Source: Chryseobacterium sp. SN22
GTDB taxonomy: Bacteria; Bacteroidota; Bacteroidia; Flavobacteriales; Weeksellaceae
DNA: 64,000 nucleotides
Assembly: GCF_008329705.1 (NCBI RefSeq)
Contig: NZ_VTSX01000005.1
Coordinates: 124,001 to 188,000, forward strand
Direction: 5' to 3'
Every line of letters starts with the position of its first letter. The first letter of the stretch is position 1. Of this stretch, positions 34,018 through 43,820 are shown one piece after another. The notes beneath the pieces were generated by a model that saw nothing but the letters and a program-made list of their open reading frames with translations, was not told where the DNA came from and searched no databases. Position numbers and translations under genes: made by a program.

Positions 34018-35364
34018 ATGAAAAATTACCTATATAAACAGTTTTACCGCAATAAGGCCTATATTTCCGCTTTGATTTTCCTGGTGTTGGCAGGAATTAT
34101 GGCCATCTATACCGGGAAAAAATTCCTCGACAGGAACCAGGATATTATTGCCAGCAGTGAGCAGTTCCAGAAAGAGAGCATCAGGAAAAATGTAAATTAC
34201 CATCAGGATGATCTGGGGCTGATTTTATATTACGTCAAATTCAATCTGATTAATGAAACGCCCAAACTTGCTGCCATGAATATCGGAATGCGGGACGTTA
34301 ATCCGTCCGTTCAGGGGGTAACGATACGGAACCTTGAAGAGCAGCGTTATAATGCAGATTTCTATAATCCGGCCAGTGCGGCGGCAGGGAATTTCGATTT
34401 CAGTTTTGTTCTGGTTTTCCTTTTCCCTTTAATTATTGTGGCTTTCTGCTACAACATCATTTCCGAAGAAGAGGAGAGCGGCCGGTGGAAACTGCTTTCG
34501 GTGCAGAGCCGTGATCTGGGGAAGCTTCTTGATATGAAACTGCTCATCCGTTTTCTGGCGGTCAGTGCGGTATATTTTTTGTTGATTTTTATTGCCTTTC
34601 TCTGGATTTCTGTTCCTTTGGATATGAATTTCCTGGCTTTCATCATAGCCGGATGGCTTTATATCGTATTCTGGTTTGTGCTTTGCCGTTGGATTATTTC
34701 ATTCAGGAAATCATCTGCCCAGAATGCACTGATTCTTCTGATCGTCTGGGTAGGAATCAATTTCATCATTCCGATGAGCAGCAATATCCTGATCCAGAAA
34801 TTTTATCCTGTTCAGGAATCCTTAAAGGCGGTGATGCAGCAGCGTGAAGGCTATCACAACAAATGGGATGAGCCGAAACAGCCGACCATGGAGAAGTTTT
34901 ATAAGGCTTATCCTCAGTTTTCCAGGTTTACGGTAAAGGAAGATGACAGCTTCTCATGGACCTGGTATTATGCGATGCAGCACATGGGCGATATGGAAGC
35001 TTCCCTTTCTTCCCGGCAATACAATGAAAAAATGGCAAAACGGAATCAGGCAGCGCAAATATTAGGGTATTTCCTTCCGAATATCCATACGCAGCTCGAG
35101 GGCAGCCGGCTGGCGGAAACAGGGATGGATAACCATCTCAATTTCGGTGCCGGCTTAAAGAAGTTTCATGAAGAAAAACGGCTGTTCTTCTATCCGCTGA
35201 TTTTTTCCGGTCAACATCCGGAAGCTCTCGACTGGAACCGGCAAACGGTAAAGGCATTCCGTGAAAATATTTCTGCGGATCCGGCTGCCTTGTTTTTACC
35301 TTATCTCCTGATGATAACCATTCTTCTTATTCTTTCACAAATTAAATTCAGAAAATTATGCTAA
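34018..35364 (+). CDS. ABC-2 type permease, DUF3526-like, subunit 2
   Basis: The 448-residue membrane protein is a paralogue of the previous one in layout: N-terminal helix YISALIFLVLAGIMAIYTG, large loop, helix cluster (FVLVFLFPLIIVAFCYNIIS, AVSAVYFLLIFIAFLWISV, LILLIVWVGINFIIPMSS) and last helix FLPYLLMITILLILSQI. The stop and the start of the upstream gene are adjacent, and its end overlaps the ATPase gene by 7 bases. The two permeases probably form a heterodimer. Confidence 0.75.
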   Translation: MKNYLYKQFYRNKAYISALIFLVLAGIMAIYTGKKFLDRNQDIIASSEQFQKESIRKNVNYHQDDLGLILYYVKFNLINETPKLAAMNIGMRDVNPSVQGVTIRNLEEQRYNADFYNPASAAAGNFDFSFVLVFLFPLIIVAFCYNIISEEEESGRWKLLSVQSRDLGKLLDMKLLIRFLAVSAVYFLLIFIAFLWISVPLDMNFLAFIIAGWLYIVFWFVLCRWIISFRKSSAQNALILLIVWVGINFIIPMSSNILIQKFYPVQESLKAVMQQREGYHNKWDEPKQPTMEKFYKAYPQFSRFTVKEDDSFSWTWYYAMQHMGDMEASLSSRQYNEKMAKRNQAAQILGYFLPNIHTQLEGSRLAETGMDNHLNFGAGLKKFHEEKRLFFYPLIFSGQHPEALDWNRQTVKAFRENISADPAALFLPYLLMITILLILSQIKFRKLC

Positions 35365-36053
35365 AGACCATCAACCTTCATAAAAAATACAATGATTTCA
35401 CGGCACTTCAATCCCTTAACCTGGAAGTCGGGAAAGGAGAGATATTCGCTTTGCTGGGACAGAACGGAGCGGGGAAAAGTACGACGATCAATATCCTGCT
35501 GGGACTCATCAAAGCCACTTCCGGCGATGCTTTCATCAATCATATTTCCGTAAAAGATAATCCGCAGGACATTAAAAAGCATTTGGCTTATATTCCGGAG
35601 ACCGTACTGCTTTATCCGAACATTACCGGAATTGAAAACCTGGACTTCTTCTCACAAATCGCCGGTTTTTCCTACAACCGGGATGAACTGTCTGCATTTC
35701 TGAAACGTACCGGCCTCCAGGAAACAGCCCATCATAAAGCGCTGGGCGGATATTCCAAAGGCATGCGCCAGAAAGTGGGAATAGCTATCGCCCTGGCAAA
35801 AGATGCAAAAGTCCTTTTGCTCGACGAACCGACCAGCGGGCTGGATCCCATTGCTACAGCGGAATTCACGGAAATCGTACGGCAGCTGGGACAGGAAGGT
35901 CGCACAGTCTTTATGGCGACGCACGATATTTTCAATGCCGTGAGCGTAGCTACCAATATCGGGATCATGAAGCAGGGGGAACTTGTTCAGCATCTTCCTT
36001 CCCGGGACTTTTCCGCATCGGAACTCCAGGAATTGTATCTGAAGACGATTTAA
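35358..36053 (+). CDS. ABC transporter ATP-binding protein
   Basis: The 231-residue ATPase has Walker A LLGQNGAGKSTTINIL at residues 32-47, Q-loop region, signature GGYSKGMRQKVGIAIALA near residue 134, Walker B VLLLDEPTSGLDP near residue 158 and switch His in MATHDIFNAV. It is closest to the NosF/CcmA type ATPases of ABC-2 exporters. It energises the two DUF3526-type permeases, whose genes it follows with a 7-base overlap. Confidence 0.93.
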   Translation: MLKTINLHKKYNDFTALQSLNLEVGKGEIFALLGQNGAGKSTTINILLGLIKATSGDAFINHISVKDNPQDIKKHLAYIPETVLLYPNITGIENLDFFSQIAGFSYNRDELSAFLKRTGLQETAHHKALGGYSKGMRQKVGIAIALAKDAKVLLLDEPTSGLDPIATAEFTEIVRQLGQEGRTVFMATHDIFNAVSVATNIGIMKQGELVQHLPSRDFSASELQELYLKTI

Positions 36054-36587
36054 AGTTGAAATCAGAAGCTTCCCGATACAGTTTTTTAAATCTGCCAGAA
36101 GTAACGTTAAGTAATATAAGATGAACTGGAAATCAGATTGACGGGCTGGAAGAGGAAAGCTGGATGCTGGAAGCTGGAAGTAATATTGACAAATATTACT
36201 TTCACAGGTATTAATTATCAAATGAAATCGTTCATTATCATATAAATAGGAAATCAATTTAAAAGCCTGCCACATCAAACTAAATTATCACCTTTCATTT
36301 TGATAATCAGCTGAAGATAAATTAAATACAATGGGATTTAATTAATCTGGCAAAATCCTGATCTCGTGTCAGGATTTTTTGATTTTAATGGCTGGAACAA
36401 TTTAACTTTGACTTAAGGAGAAATCAGGTTAAAAGAGGGATACTGAAGGCTGGAAGTTTTAAATTAAATGTTATCGAACTCAGGATAAATTTAACCTTGA
36501 ATATAATTTTACATAGCAAATAAATCCTCGTGATCTGCTGAATCTGCTTGAGCTGAAAAATCGATACCATTTAAAATTTAAATAAGT
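36054..36587. other. Intergenic region with GCTGGAAG-rich segment and an orphan terminator
   Basis: The segment 36144-36180 has three to four GCTGGAAG-like repeats (GATGCTGGAAGCTGGAAGT), and a fourth occurs near 36450. A terminator-like hairpin at 36352-36378 (AAAATCCTGA with complement, loop of 7, then TTGATTTT) could close the ABC operon. No gene is seen. Confidence 0.5.
36352..36378 (+). terminator. Terminator hairpin downstream of the ABC operon
   Basis: A 10-bp stem (AAAATCCTGA with TCAGGATTTT) has a 7-base loop and is followed by TTGATTTT. It lies 300 bases after the ATPase stop. Confidence 0.55.
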
Positions 36588-37202
36588 TTAAAGGAATTTC
36601 ACCTTTTTACTGACGAATTTGTTATCCTTTATGTAAAACCGCAACGGCAGCAGTGCATGTTCTTTGGCGTAATCAATTCCGACCCGCGGGACAGCGGCAA
36701 TTTCTTCCGGAGCATAGCGGTTTCCGATATCTTCAACCCAGATCTCATCTTCATTAAGGTCTTTTTTATTGAATGAACCATCGATGCCGAGTGCTTTTGA
36801 AAGGGATCCCGGACCGGAAGAAACAGCTGCATTAGTAACAGGCATTTTTCTCCGTTCTTCAATGATTTCCTTGCCGGCATACGGTTCAACGGCTCGTATC
36901 AGTACGCATTTAGGATCATCGCTGTCCGATACCACAACATTCAGAAGGTAATGGATGCCATAGCAGAGATAGACATAGGTAAAACCTCCGGGTCCGTACA
37001 TAATTTCCGTTCTTGCAGTCCGGCGCTTTCCGAAGGCATGTGAAGCTTTGTCGTCCCCACCGAAATAAGCTTCCGTTTCCGTAATGAGTCCTGCAGTAAG
37101 CTGGCCATTTTTATTAGTATACAGCACCTTTCCCAACAGGTCTTTGGCTAGAAATTCGACATCATGATTCCGGTAGTATGAATGCTTCAGTTTTCGGTTC
37201 AT
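36588..37202 (-). CDS. DNA-3-methyladenine glycosylase (AAG/MPG family)
   Basis: The 204-residue protein is a base-excision glycosylase that removes alkylated purines, such as 3-methyladenine and hypoxanthine, from DNA. The catalytic Glu lies in GLITETEAYFGGDDKASHAF. The block ARTEIMYGPGGFTYVYLCYG is strongly diagnostic of the Mpg/AAG fold, with YGPGG lining the active site. CVLIRAVEPYAG is also typical. Length and ends match the family. It is a single gene with no partner. Confidence 0.95.
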   Translation of the reverse strand: MNRKLKHSYYRNHDVEFLAKDLLGKVLYTNKNGQLTAGLITETEAYFGGDDKASHAFGKRRTARTEIMYGPGGFTYVYLCYGIHYLLNVVVSDSDDPKCVLIRAVEPYAGKEIIEERRKMPVTNAAVSSGPGSLSKALGIDGSFNKKDLNEDEIWVEDIGNRYAPEEIAAVPRVGIDYAKEHALLPLRFYIKDNKFVSKKVKFL

Positions 37203-37607
37203 TTTTTTATTTAATTAGAAAATTACCTTAATGAAAAAAATATGCCTTGCCGTCATTATTTGAGGGATAATAAGATAATCAGTTTTAATTAAGACTATGA
37301 AATTTTGCTGTACCGCAATTGATGAAGTTTGCTGTTTTAAAGGTAGTGAAAAATTTAATGCCGGGATGTGAACTGCATTATATAGCTGGCAGCATTCTAT
37401 AATAAACGCTCGAAAAATCCTGTGAAAAAATGAATTTTTCTGCTGTGTAAAATATGATAAGGCTGTTAAGTGGGGATAATATATCCTCCTGTAAACGAGT
37501 GCTAAACATTCAGGGTAAGTAATTTTTAATCCAATTTATTTTTTTACTAAACAGCATTTGCGTAATTTTATACTCCGTATAATAGAATTCATATAAATAA
37601 CGATAAA
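37203..37607. other. Intergenic region before gnd
   Basis: About 400 AT-rich bases with no frame. It must contain the divergent promoters of the glycosylase and gnd, but no element is distinct enough to name. Confidence 0.4.
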
Positions 37608-39026
37608 ATGGAAAGATATAATTACGGGATGATCGGACTCGGAGTGATGGGAAGAAACCTTCTTTACAACATCGCAGAGAACGGTTTTTCAATCGCAGGA
37701 TTCGATCTTGATACAGAAAAGGTGCGCGAGCTGCATGAAGGGGCAACTCCGGAAATGCAACTTAAAGGAATCGGATCTCTTGAAGATTTCACAGCCGCAC
37801 TGGAAACCCCAAGAAAAATTATTTTAATGGTTCCTGCCGGAAAACCGGTAGACGCCGTACTGGAAAATATTACGCCGCTCCTGAGCGAAGGGGATATCGT
37901 GATTGATGCAGGAAACTCCTACTTCAGGGATACCGAAAGACGTATTGCTGATCTGGCATCCAAAAATCTTCATTTTATGGGAATGGGTGTTTCAGGAGGT
38001 GAAAAAGGTGCGAGAAAAGGGCCGAGCATTATGCCGGGGGGTGATCTTGAAGCCTTTAACCTTATTAAGCCGATGCTGGAATCCATCGCTGCAAAAGTCG
38101 ACGGAGAAGCCTGCACGGCGTATATGGGGAAAAGCTCTGCCGGAAACTATGTAAAAATGGTTCACAACGGAATCGAGTATGCAATTATGCAGCTGATCAG
38201 TGAAGCATATGACCTTCTTAAAAAAGGAGCCGGCCTGAACAACGATCAGCTCTATGAAGTTTTCAGAAATTGGAATAACGGAGAAATGAATTCTTTCCTG
38301 ATCGAAATTACAAGAGATATTTTCCAACAGAAAGATTCTCTGGCAGATGGTTACCTGGTAGATCATATCCTGGATAAAGCCGGTGCAAAAGGAACCGGAA
38401 AATGGACTTCCGAGCAGGCCATGGAAATCGGTGTTTCAATCCCGACCATCGATATTGCCGTTACATCAAGGATTTTATCGGCCTATAAAGACGAAAGGAT
38501 CAAGGCTTCCCAGTTGTATACGGACAAAGAAATCAGTACACCCGAAAACAAGGAATTGTTTATTAAAGAAGTCGGTGATGCTCTATATCTTGCTACCCTG
38601 ATCAGCTATGCACAAGGACTTGCCCTGCTGGTAAAGGCTTCCGAAGAATACCGTTTTAATATTCCTCTGAATGATGTCGTAAAGATATGGAGAGGCGGAT
38701 GTATTATCCGTTCTGTCCTGTTGGAGAAATTCTATTCGGCTTATACAAAAAATGAAAGTTTAAGCAATATCCTGCTGGATGATGAAATTTCACAAATCGT
38801 AAAATCAAAGACCAGGGCTTTACGAAATACAGCAGCTTATGCCATTTCCAACGGCATTTCAAGCCTGGGCATCCAGACGGCTTTAGGATATTTTGATGCC
38901 TATACCACGGAATCGCTTCCGGTAAACCTGATCCAGGCGCAAAGGGATTATTTCGGGGCACATACCTATCAGAGAATCGACCGGGAAGGTATTTTCCATA
39001 CTTCATGGGGAAGTGTAAATAATTAA
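37608..39026 (+). CDS. gnd: 6-phosphogluconate dehydrogenase, decarboxylating
   Basis: The 472-residue enzyme oxidises 6-phosphogluconate to ribulose 5-phosphate, CO2 and NADPH in the cytosol. The N-terminal Rossmann GMIGLGVMGRNLLYNIAENG binds NADP. The sequence VSGGEKGARKGPSIMPGG is the substrate-binding loop. The catalytic Lys lies in SAGNYVKMVHNGIEYAIMQL. The C-terminal dimerisation domain ends with YFGAHTYQRIDREGIFHTSW, a family hallmark. It opens the oxidative pentose phosphate operon, followed by zwf after 16 bases. Confidence 0.97.
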   Translation: MERYNYGMIGLGVMGRNLLYNIAENGFSIAGFDLDTEKVRELHEGATPEMQLKGIGSLEDFTAALETPRKIILMVPAGKPVDAVLENITPLLSEGDIVIDAGNSYFRDTERRIADLASKNLHFMGMGVSGGEKGARKGPSIMPGGDLEAFNLIKPMLESIAAKVDGEACTAYMGKSSAGNYVKMVHNGIEYAIMQLISEAYDLLKKGAGLNNDQLYEVFRNWNNGEMNSFLIEITRDIFQQKDSLADGYLVDHILDKAGAKGTGKWTSEQAMEIGVSIPTIDIAVTSRILSAYKDERIKASQLYTDKEISTPENKELFIKEVGDALYLATLISYAQGLALLVKASEEYRFNIPLNDVVKIWRGGCIIRSVLLEKFYSAYTKNESLSNILLDDEISQIVKSKTRALRNTAAYAISNGISSLGIQTALGYFDAYTTESLPVNLIQAQRDYFGAHTYQRIDREGIFHTSWGSVNN

Positions 39027-39042
39027 AATTCAGGTAACAGAA

Positions 39043-40524
39043 ATGAACGACAATAAAAATTTGCAGCCAACCACCATTATCATTTTCGGTGCTACGGGAG
39101 ATCTGGCCAAGAGAAAACTTTTTCCTGCATTTTATAATTTGTATATCGACGGAAGAATGCCGAAAGGCTTCAATATCGTAGCCTTGGGAAGATCGGAAAA
39201 TACCGACGAAAATTTTAAAAGCTATATCAAGGAAAACCTGGAAAACTTTTCAAGAAAAAAAGTAACTTCGCAGGATTGGGCAGGCTTCCAGGCCCATATT
39301 ACTTATTTCCAGCATCAGCTCGACCAGGAAAGCTCTTATCAGAGTCTTCAGCAAAAGCTCAACAGCCTGGATGAAATATATGGAATGAGAGGAAACCGGC
39401 TTTTCTACCTGTCCATCGGCCCGAATTTTGTGGCCACGATTTCAAACCACATCAAGAACTCATCACTGGCACCGGATCCTCAAAAAGATCGCATCATCAT
39501 CGAGAAACCTTTTGGACATGATAAGCAGTCGGCGATTGAGCTGAACAGTCTTCTGGCCGAAACCTTTGAGGAAGAGCAGATCTACCGCATCGACCATTAT
39601 CTGGGGAAAGAGACGGTACAGAATATTCTCGCTTTCAGATTCGGGAATTCTATCTTTGAACCTTTATGGGACTACAAACATATTGAATCGATACAGATTA
39701 CGGTTGCTGAAGAAGTAGGTGTGGAGACACGGGGAAGTTTTTATGAACAGACGGGAGCTTTAAGGGACATGATCCAGAACCACCTGTTGCAGATCCTCTG
39801 TATGGTGGCTATGGAACCGCCGGTTTCGCTGGAAGCCGGAGAGATTAGGGACCGTAAAGTGGATGTGCTGAAATCCATCCGCCGGATCACTCCTGATAAA
39901 GTGGACCATTATGCGGTAAGAGGACAATACGGAAAAGGAGCCCTAAATGGGGTGGAAGTGAAAGGATACCGGCAGGAAGAAGGTATTGCACCGAACTCCA
40001 ATACGGAAACGTTTGCCGCAGTAAAATTCTACCTGGATAACGAAAGATGGCAGGGTGTTCCGTTTTATGTACGTACCGGAAAGAGAATGAAAGAAAAGCA
40101 TTCCTACATTACCATCCAGTTTAAGCCGCTTCCGCATTCTACGTTTTCGGACAGCCAACAGCATCTGTCTGCCAACAGGCTGATCATCAACATCCAGCCT
40201 CTGATGGATATCAGGCTGCAGTTTATGACGAAAAAGCCGGGACTATCTCTTGTGCTGAAACCTGTGGAAATGATCTTCGATAATTTTGCCTGCCAAGAAG
40301 ATACTCCGGAAGCATATGAAACCTTATTGCTGGACGCGCTGATGGGTGACCTTACGTTATTCATGCGTTCCGACCAGGTAGAAGAGGCGTGGGATGTGGT
40401 AAAAACCATACAGGAAGCCTGGGAAAACAACAAAGACGTATTTTTCCCGAATTACGAGGCCGGAACCTGGGGTCCGAAAGACAGCTTTACCCTGGTTGCA
40501 AGACAGGGGCACAGCTGGGTGTAA
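39043..40524 (+). CDS. zwf: Glucose-6-phosphate 1-dehydrogenase
   Basis: The 493-residue enzyme oxidises glucose 6-phosphate to 6-phosphogluconolactone, making NADPH. The coenzyme motif is IIIFGATGDLAKRKLFPAFY (residues 12-31). The catalytic segment RIDHYLGKETVQNILAFRFG contains the active-site His and Lys. Substrate residues are also found in IIIEKPFGHDKQSA. The ending (GTWGPKDSFTLVARQGHSWV) is typical. It lies between gnd and pgl on the same strand. Confidence 0.97.
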   Translation: MNDNKNLQPTTIIIFGATGDLAKRKLFPAFYNLYIDGRMPKGFNIVALGRSENTDENFKSYIKENLENFSRKKVTSQDWAGFQAHITYFQHQLDQESSYQSLQQKLNSLDEIYGMRGNRLFYLSIGPNFVATISNHIKNSSLAPDPQKDRIIIEKPFGHDKQSAIELNSLLAETFEEEQIYRIDHYLGKETVQNILAFRFGNSIFEPLWDYKHIESIQITVAEEVGVETRGSFYEQTGALRDMIQNHLLQILCMVAMEPPVSLEAGEIRDRKVDVLKSIRRITPDKVDHYAVRGQYGKGALNGVEVKGYRQEEGIAPNSNTETFAAVKFYLDNERWQGVPFYVRTGKRMKEKHSYITIQFKPLPHSTFSDSQQHLSANRLIINIQPLMDIRLQFMTKKPGLSLVLKPVEMIFDNFACQEDTPEAYETLLLDALMGDLTLFMRSDQVEEAWDVVKTIQEAWENNKDVFFPNYEAGTWGPKDSFTLVARQGHSWV

Positions 40525-40547
40525 AATAATGATTTAAATAAAAAGAA

Positions 40548-41261
40548 ATGGAGATTACCGTATTTAACGATTTAGATATTTTATATAAAAAAGCAGCCGA
40601 TACTTTCGTGGAGCTTGCCGGAAAATCAATTGCTGAAAGAAACCGTTTTGCGGTCGCATTAAGCGGAGGCTCTTCCCCGAGAGCAATTTTCAGCCTTCTG
40701 GCCACGGAGGAATATTCGCAGAAAGTAGAATGGAATAAAGTTTATTTTTTCTGGGTGGATGAACGCTGGGTGCCTTTGGATGATGAAAAGAGCAATGCCA
40801 AAATGACTTTTGAAACCCTTTTGCACAGGGTTCCTGTGAACGGTGACCAGATTTTCCCGATGTATAAAGCCGGAATAGAGCCGGAAGATTATGCAAAGAA
40901 ATATGAACAGCAGATCCGGAATGTTCTGGGCGAAGAAGGGATTTTCGATTTTATCCTTTTGGGAATGGGGGATGATGGTCACACCGCGTCCTTATTCCCC
41001 GGAGAAAAAGTTTTGGAGGAAAAAGAAAGGTGGGTGGATGCTTATTACCTAAAGCCTCAGGAAATGTTCAGGATTACGCTGACGGCGCCGATCATCAGCA
41101 AAGCGGAACATATCCTTGTAGTAGCATTCGGGGAATCTAAAAAGCATGCACTGAACGAAGTGGTAAATGGAGAATATAATCCTCAGCTTTACCCTTTGCA
41201 GCTGATCCGCCCGAAGGAAGGCTTGATGTTTTTCACCGATGAAAAAGCGAAAGGATCATAA
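40548..41261 (+). CDS. pgl: 6-phosphogluconolactonase
   Basis: The 237-residue enzyme hydrolyses 6-phosphogluconolactone to 6-phosphogluconate. Family markers are FAVALSGGSSPRAIFSLL (phosphate loop), FFWVDERWVPLDDEKSN, ILLGMGDDGHTASLFPG with the catalytic His, and RITLTAPIISKAEHILVVAF. It is 23 bases behind zwf and closes the operon, with a terminator at 41286. Confidence 0.95.
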   Translation: MEITVFNDLDILYKKAADTFVELAGKSIAERNRFAVALSGGSSPRAIFSLLATEEYSQKVEWNKVYFFWVDERWVPLDDEKSNAKMTFETLLHRVPVNGDQIFPMYKAGIEPEDYAKKYEQQIRNVLGEEGIFDFILLGMGDDGHTASLFPGEKVLEEKERWVDAYYLKPQEMFRITLTAPIISKAEHILVVAFGESKKHALNEVVNGEYNPQLYPLQLIRPKEGLMFFTDEKAKGS

Positions 41262-41285
41262 TCTGAAGCAAAAAATAAATGATAC

Positions 41286-41313
41286 AGCATCGTCAACTGA
41301 CGATGCTTTTTTA
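41286..41313 (+). terminator. Terminator after pgl
   Basis: A 9-10-bp stem (AGCATCGTCA with TGACGATGCT) is followed by TTTTTT and lies 24 bases past the pgl stop. The remaining gap from 41314 to 41635 shows no gene. Confidence 0.85.
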
Positions 41314-41635
41314 TATGGATTTATTCAAAAGTTGCTATTGAATATTTAAGTACTGAACCCCGAAGGCTTTTACCATGGCGCGGGAAGGTATCAGGAATCT
41401 GCGACAGATCAGCCCTGGCTTTTTAATCAGCACTTCTCGATACATTTCTCCGCTGCGCTGCAAAAAATACTTAAAAGGACGATGAGAATTTGCTGCAATG
41501 AAGGAAAGGAAGTGAGAATTACTGAAGCTTACCCTTTTTTTAATCAGCAGCTTATCGATAAGATTTTTTTTAATCTACTCAAATTGAAGCAGATAGAGTC
41601 AAATTTTGAATCTTGAACCTTGAACCTGAAAAAAA

Positions 41636-41677
41636 TGAGGCACCTATTTTTCGCGATTACAAAAAAGAGATGCCTCA
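41636..41677 (-). terminator. Terminator for the exported protein gene
   Basis: Outer arms TGAGGCA/TGCCTCA and an inner ATTTTT/AAAAAT pairing form a hairpin. On the minus strand it is followed by TTTTTTTC. It lies about 90 bases beyond the gene stop. Confidence 0.65.
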
Positions 41678-41764
41678 AAAAAATAACTGTACGTAAAATT
41701 TTATCCCGGTATGATCCGGAACGTCTATATAAAAATAGTATATATGTGAAAATATATTTCAGAT

Positions 41765-42361
41765 TTATTTCAGGGGAATAATCTTATTAAAAACGTTTCC
41801 GTTTTCTTCAACCCTGATGATGTAATTGGATGACGTTTTGGGATCTAGATCGAACGTCATGTTCAGCTCACCGTCTTCAGCATTTTTGTTGGCCGTATAA
41901 AACAGGTTATTGGCAAAATCATATACCGAAACATTCACCGGGTTTTTTACATCCGTCAGGTGAAGCTGCACCATATTTCCGGAAATGCTGTATTCGGGTT
42001 TGCTTACCGAACTTACCGGGGCCTTTTCAACCTCCATTCCGTTCAGGTTGTTGATGCTTATTCTGTATTTTTCAACCTTCGTATCGGATTCCGCTACCAG
42101 GTAATAAGTTCCTGAAGCAAGATCCTGTAGGTTATATGACTTTATCACTAGATTTTCAGCATCAAGTTTTTCAGAAAAAAGTTCACCATCGATATCGTTG
42201 TATACGAATAGGGAAACATTTTTTGCATTGGCAATTTCGAAGTTCAACGTTTTTGCCGTTACATTTCCTACCGAAATAGAAAAGTCTTTGTCTTTACTCA
42301 TCAGACTTGAAGAGATCAATAAGAAACCTGCAAGAAAACCGGATTTTAATAATGTAGTCAT
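41765..42361 (-). CDS. Exported beta-rich protein of unknown function
   Basis: The 198 residues begin with a signal peptide (LLKSGFLAGFLLISSSLMSK). The mature part is two beta-sandwich-like halves: ISVGNVTAKTLNFEIANAKN, YNLQDLASGTYYLVAESDTK, then PVNVSVYDFANNLFYTANKN and SNYIIRVEENGNVFNKIIPL. The final strand resembles secretion-domain endings (DUF3244/T9SS-like, YIIRVE...NKIIPLK), but it is part of the only domain and not a clear sorting tail. It is divergent from an AraC regulator and may be controlled by it. Confidence 0.7.
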   Translation of the reverse strand: MTTLLKSGFLAGFLLISSSLMSKDKDFSISVGNVTAKTLNFEIANAKNVSLFVYNDIDGELFSEKLDAENLVIKSYNLQDLASGTYYLVAESDTKVEKYRISINNLNGMEVEKAPVSSVSKPEYSISGNMVQLHLTDVKNPVNVSVYDFANNLFYTANKNAEDGELNMTFDLDPKTSSNYIIRVEENGNVFNKIIPLK

Positions 42362-42492
42362 AGAGATAAGTTTTTGTTACCAATAATTTTATACTGCAAA
42401 TCTACAGCAGTTATCGGTTGGATTCTACAATATAATTTTCACATGTATGTTCTATTTTAACATTAGCTTCGTATTAATTGAATATTAATTGT

Positions 42493-42500
42493 TAATTTTG
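42493..42500 (+). promoter_or_regulatory. Candidate -7 promoter element for the AraC gene
   Basis: TAATTTTG matches the Bacteroidota TAnnTTTG -7 consensus and lies 19 bases before the ATG at 42520. The -33 element is not clear. Confidence 0.35.
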
Positions 42501-42519
42501 TATAGTTAAATGGTAATAT

Positions 42520-43392
42520 ATGAAACATTCAAATCCGGCATTTGAAGCGGTGAAGCCTAATATCGGAAGCAGTTTTACGAGTCTGAAATTTCTGAAAAAC
42601 GAAAATATCAAATCCCATGTCTGGCACTATCATCCTGAAATTGAGCTCATTTTTGTTTGTAAAGGCTCGGGGAAGAGACAGATCGGAAGTAACATTTCGT
42701 ATTTTTCGGACGGTGATCTTGTACTAATCGGCAGCAATCTTCCGCATTGCGGGATGACCAATGAAAATACCAACAACGACTATGAGATGGTGTTGCAATT
42801 CAAACCTGATTTTTTAGGCAAACCTGTGTGGGAAACTCCGGAAATGCAGAAAATTACCAGTCTCCTGGAAAAATCCAAGGCGGGGATTGTATTCGGTGAA
42901 AAGGTAAAAAAAGAGATCGGGGAAAAAATTGCAGCCATGCATGAAGCGGTATCTTTCAGAAGGCTGATCTGTTTTCTGGAGATTCTTGAAGATCTGGCCA
43001 CTACACAGGACTACCGGATTCTGAATGCCGGAAAATACTATCTTCAGACCCAGGTAGAGGATAATGAAAGAATTAATATCATCTTTAATTATGTAAAAGA
43101 TCATTTCAGAGAGCAGATTACCCTGGAAGAAGTGGCAGGCCTTGCCAATATGAAAGTACCTTCTTTCTGCCGTTATTTTAAAAAGATCACCAATAAGACC
43201 TTTACCCATTTCGTCAATGAGTACCGCATAACCCATTCTCTGAAACTGTTGGCGGAACAGCCTTTAAGTATTACGGAAGTCTGTTTTGAATCGGGTTTTA
43301 ACAATTTCAGTTATTTCAATAAGACTTTTAAGGAATATATCAAGAAAAGCCCGTCACAATACAGAAAAGAATTCAACTATTTTATGGAATAA
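42520..43392 (+). CDS. AraC-family regulator with cupin-like N-terminal domain
   Basis: The 290 residues include an N-terminal cupin-type sensor (SHVWHYHPEIELIFVCKGSG, DLVLIGSNLPHCGMTNENTN) and a C-terminal AraC domain. Its first HTH is ITLEEVAGLANMKVPSFCRY, and the second is ITEVCFESGFNNFSYFNKTF, ending KKSPSQYRKEF. Cupin sensors of this kind bind sugars or small metabolites. It is divergent from the exported protein gene at 41765, with a 158-base shared control region. Confidence 0.92.
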   Translation: MKHSNPAFEAVKPNIGSSFTSLKFLKNENIKSHVWHYHPEIELIFVCKGSGKRQIGSNISYFSDGDLVLIGSNLPHCGMTNENTNNDYEMVLQFKPDFLGKPVWETPEMQKITSLLEKSKAGIVFGEKVKKEIGEKIAAMHEAVSFRRLICFLEILEDLATTQDYRILNAGKYYLQTQVEDNERINIIFNYVKDHFREQITLEEVAGLANMKVPSFCRYFKKITNKTFTHFVNEYRITHSLKLLAEQPLSITEVCFESGFNNFSYFNKTFKEYIKKSPSQYRKEFNYFME

Positions 43393-43820
43393 ATTATTTA
43401 TGGCCATTACAGGACACTTAAAGGATCGGATATTCAGCTGCAGGCAGAAATTCATTTAGATTTTTATAAATCATTAAAAATACAACAGTGTGGCTATCTA
43501 ATTGCATATCAATAGCCGAAAGATAAATATCAATAATTTATATAAATATAATACAGAAGCCGGACAGAATTTTCCGAACCATTAAGTGATGACTTTAGTA
43601 TGATAAGAGATCGTGATCAAAATTTAGTGTGCCGGAAACTTTAAATTAATATTTTCTGCAATCGAGTTTTGCACTGATTAATTGTTTAAAGTATATTCGC
43701 AACACTTATAAATATATTTAATTATTTACAAATATTATTGATATAATCTATTCGCTGATGTTTTTATAATTAAAAAAACATTTTTTTTAATCGAATATGT
43801 AAAAATTTTATTGTTGTATT
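43393..43820. other. AT-rich intergenic region before the second AraC gene
   Basis: About 430 bases, very AT-rich and without a plausible frame. Base composition is noticeably lower in GC than the neighbouring 6-12 kb region. Confidence 0.4.

Noticed and set aside
32572..36053. Nitrous oxide reductase maturation (nosDFY) genes
   Set aside because: The ATPase resembles NosF, but there is no NosD or NosZ and the permeases are of the DUF3526 type next to a TonB receptor.
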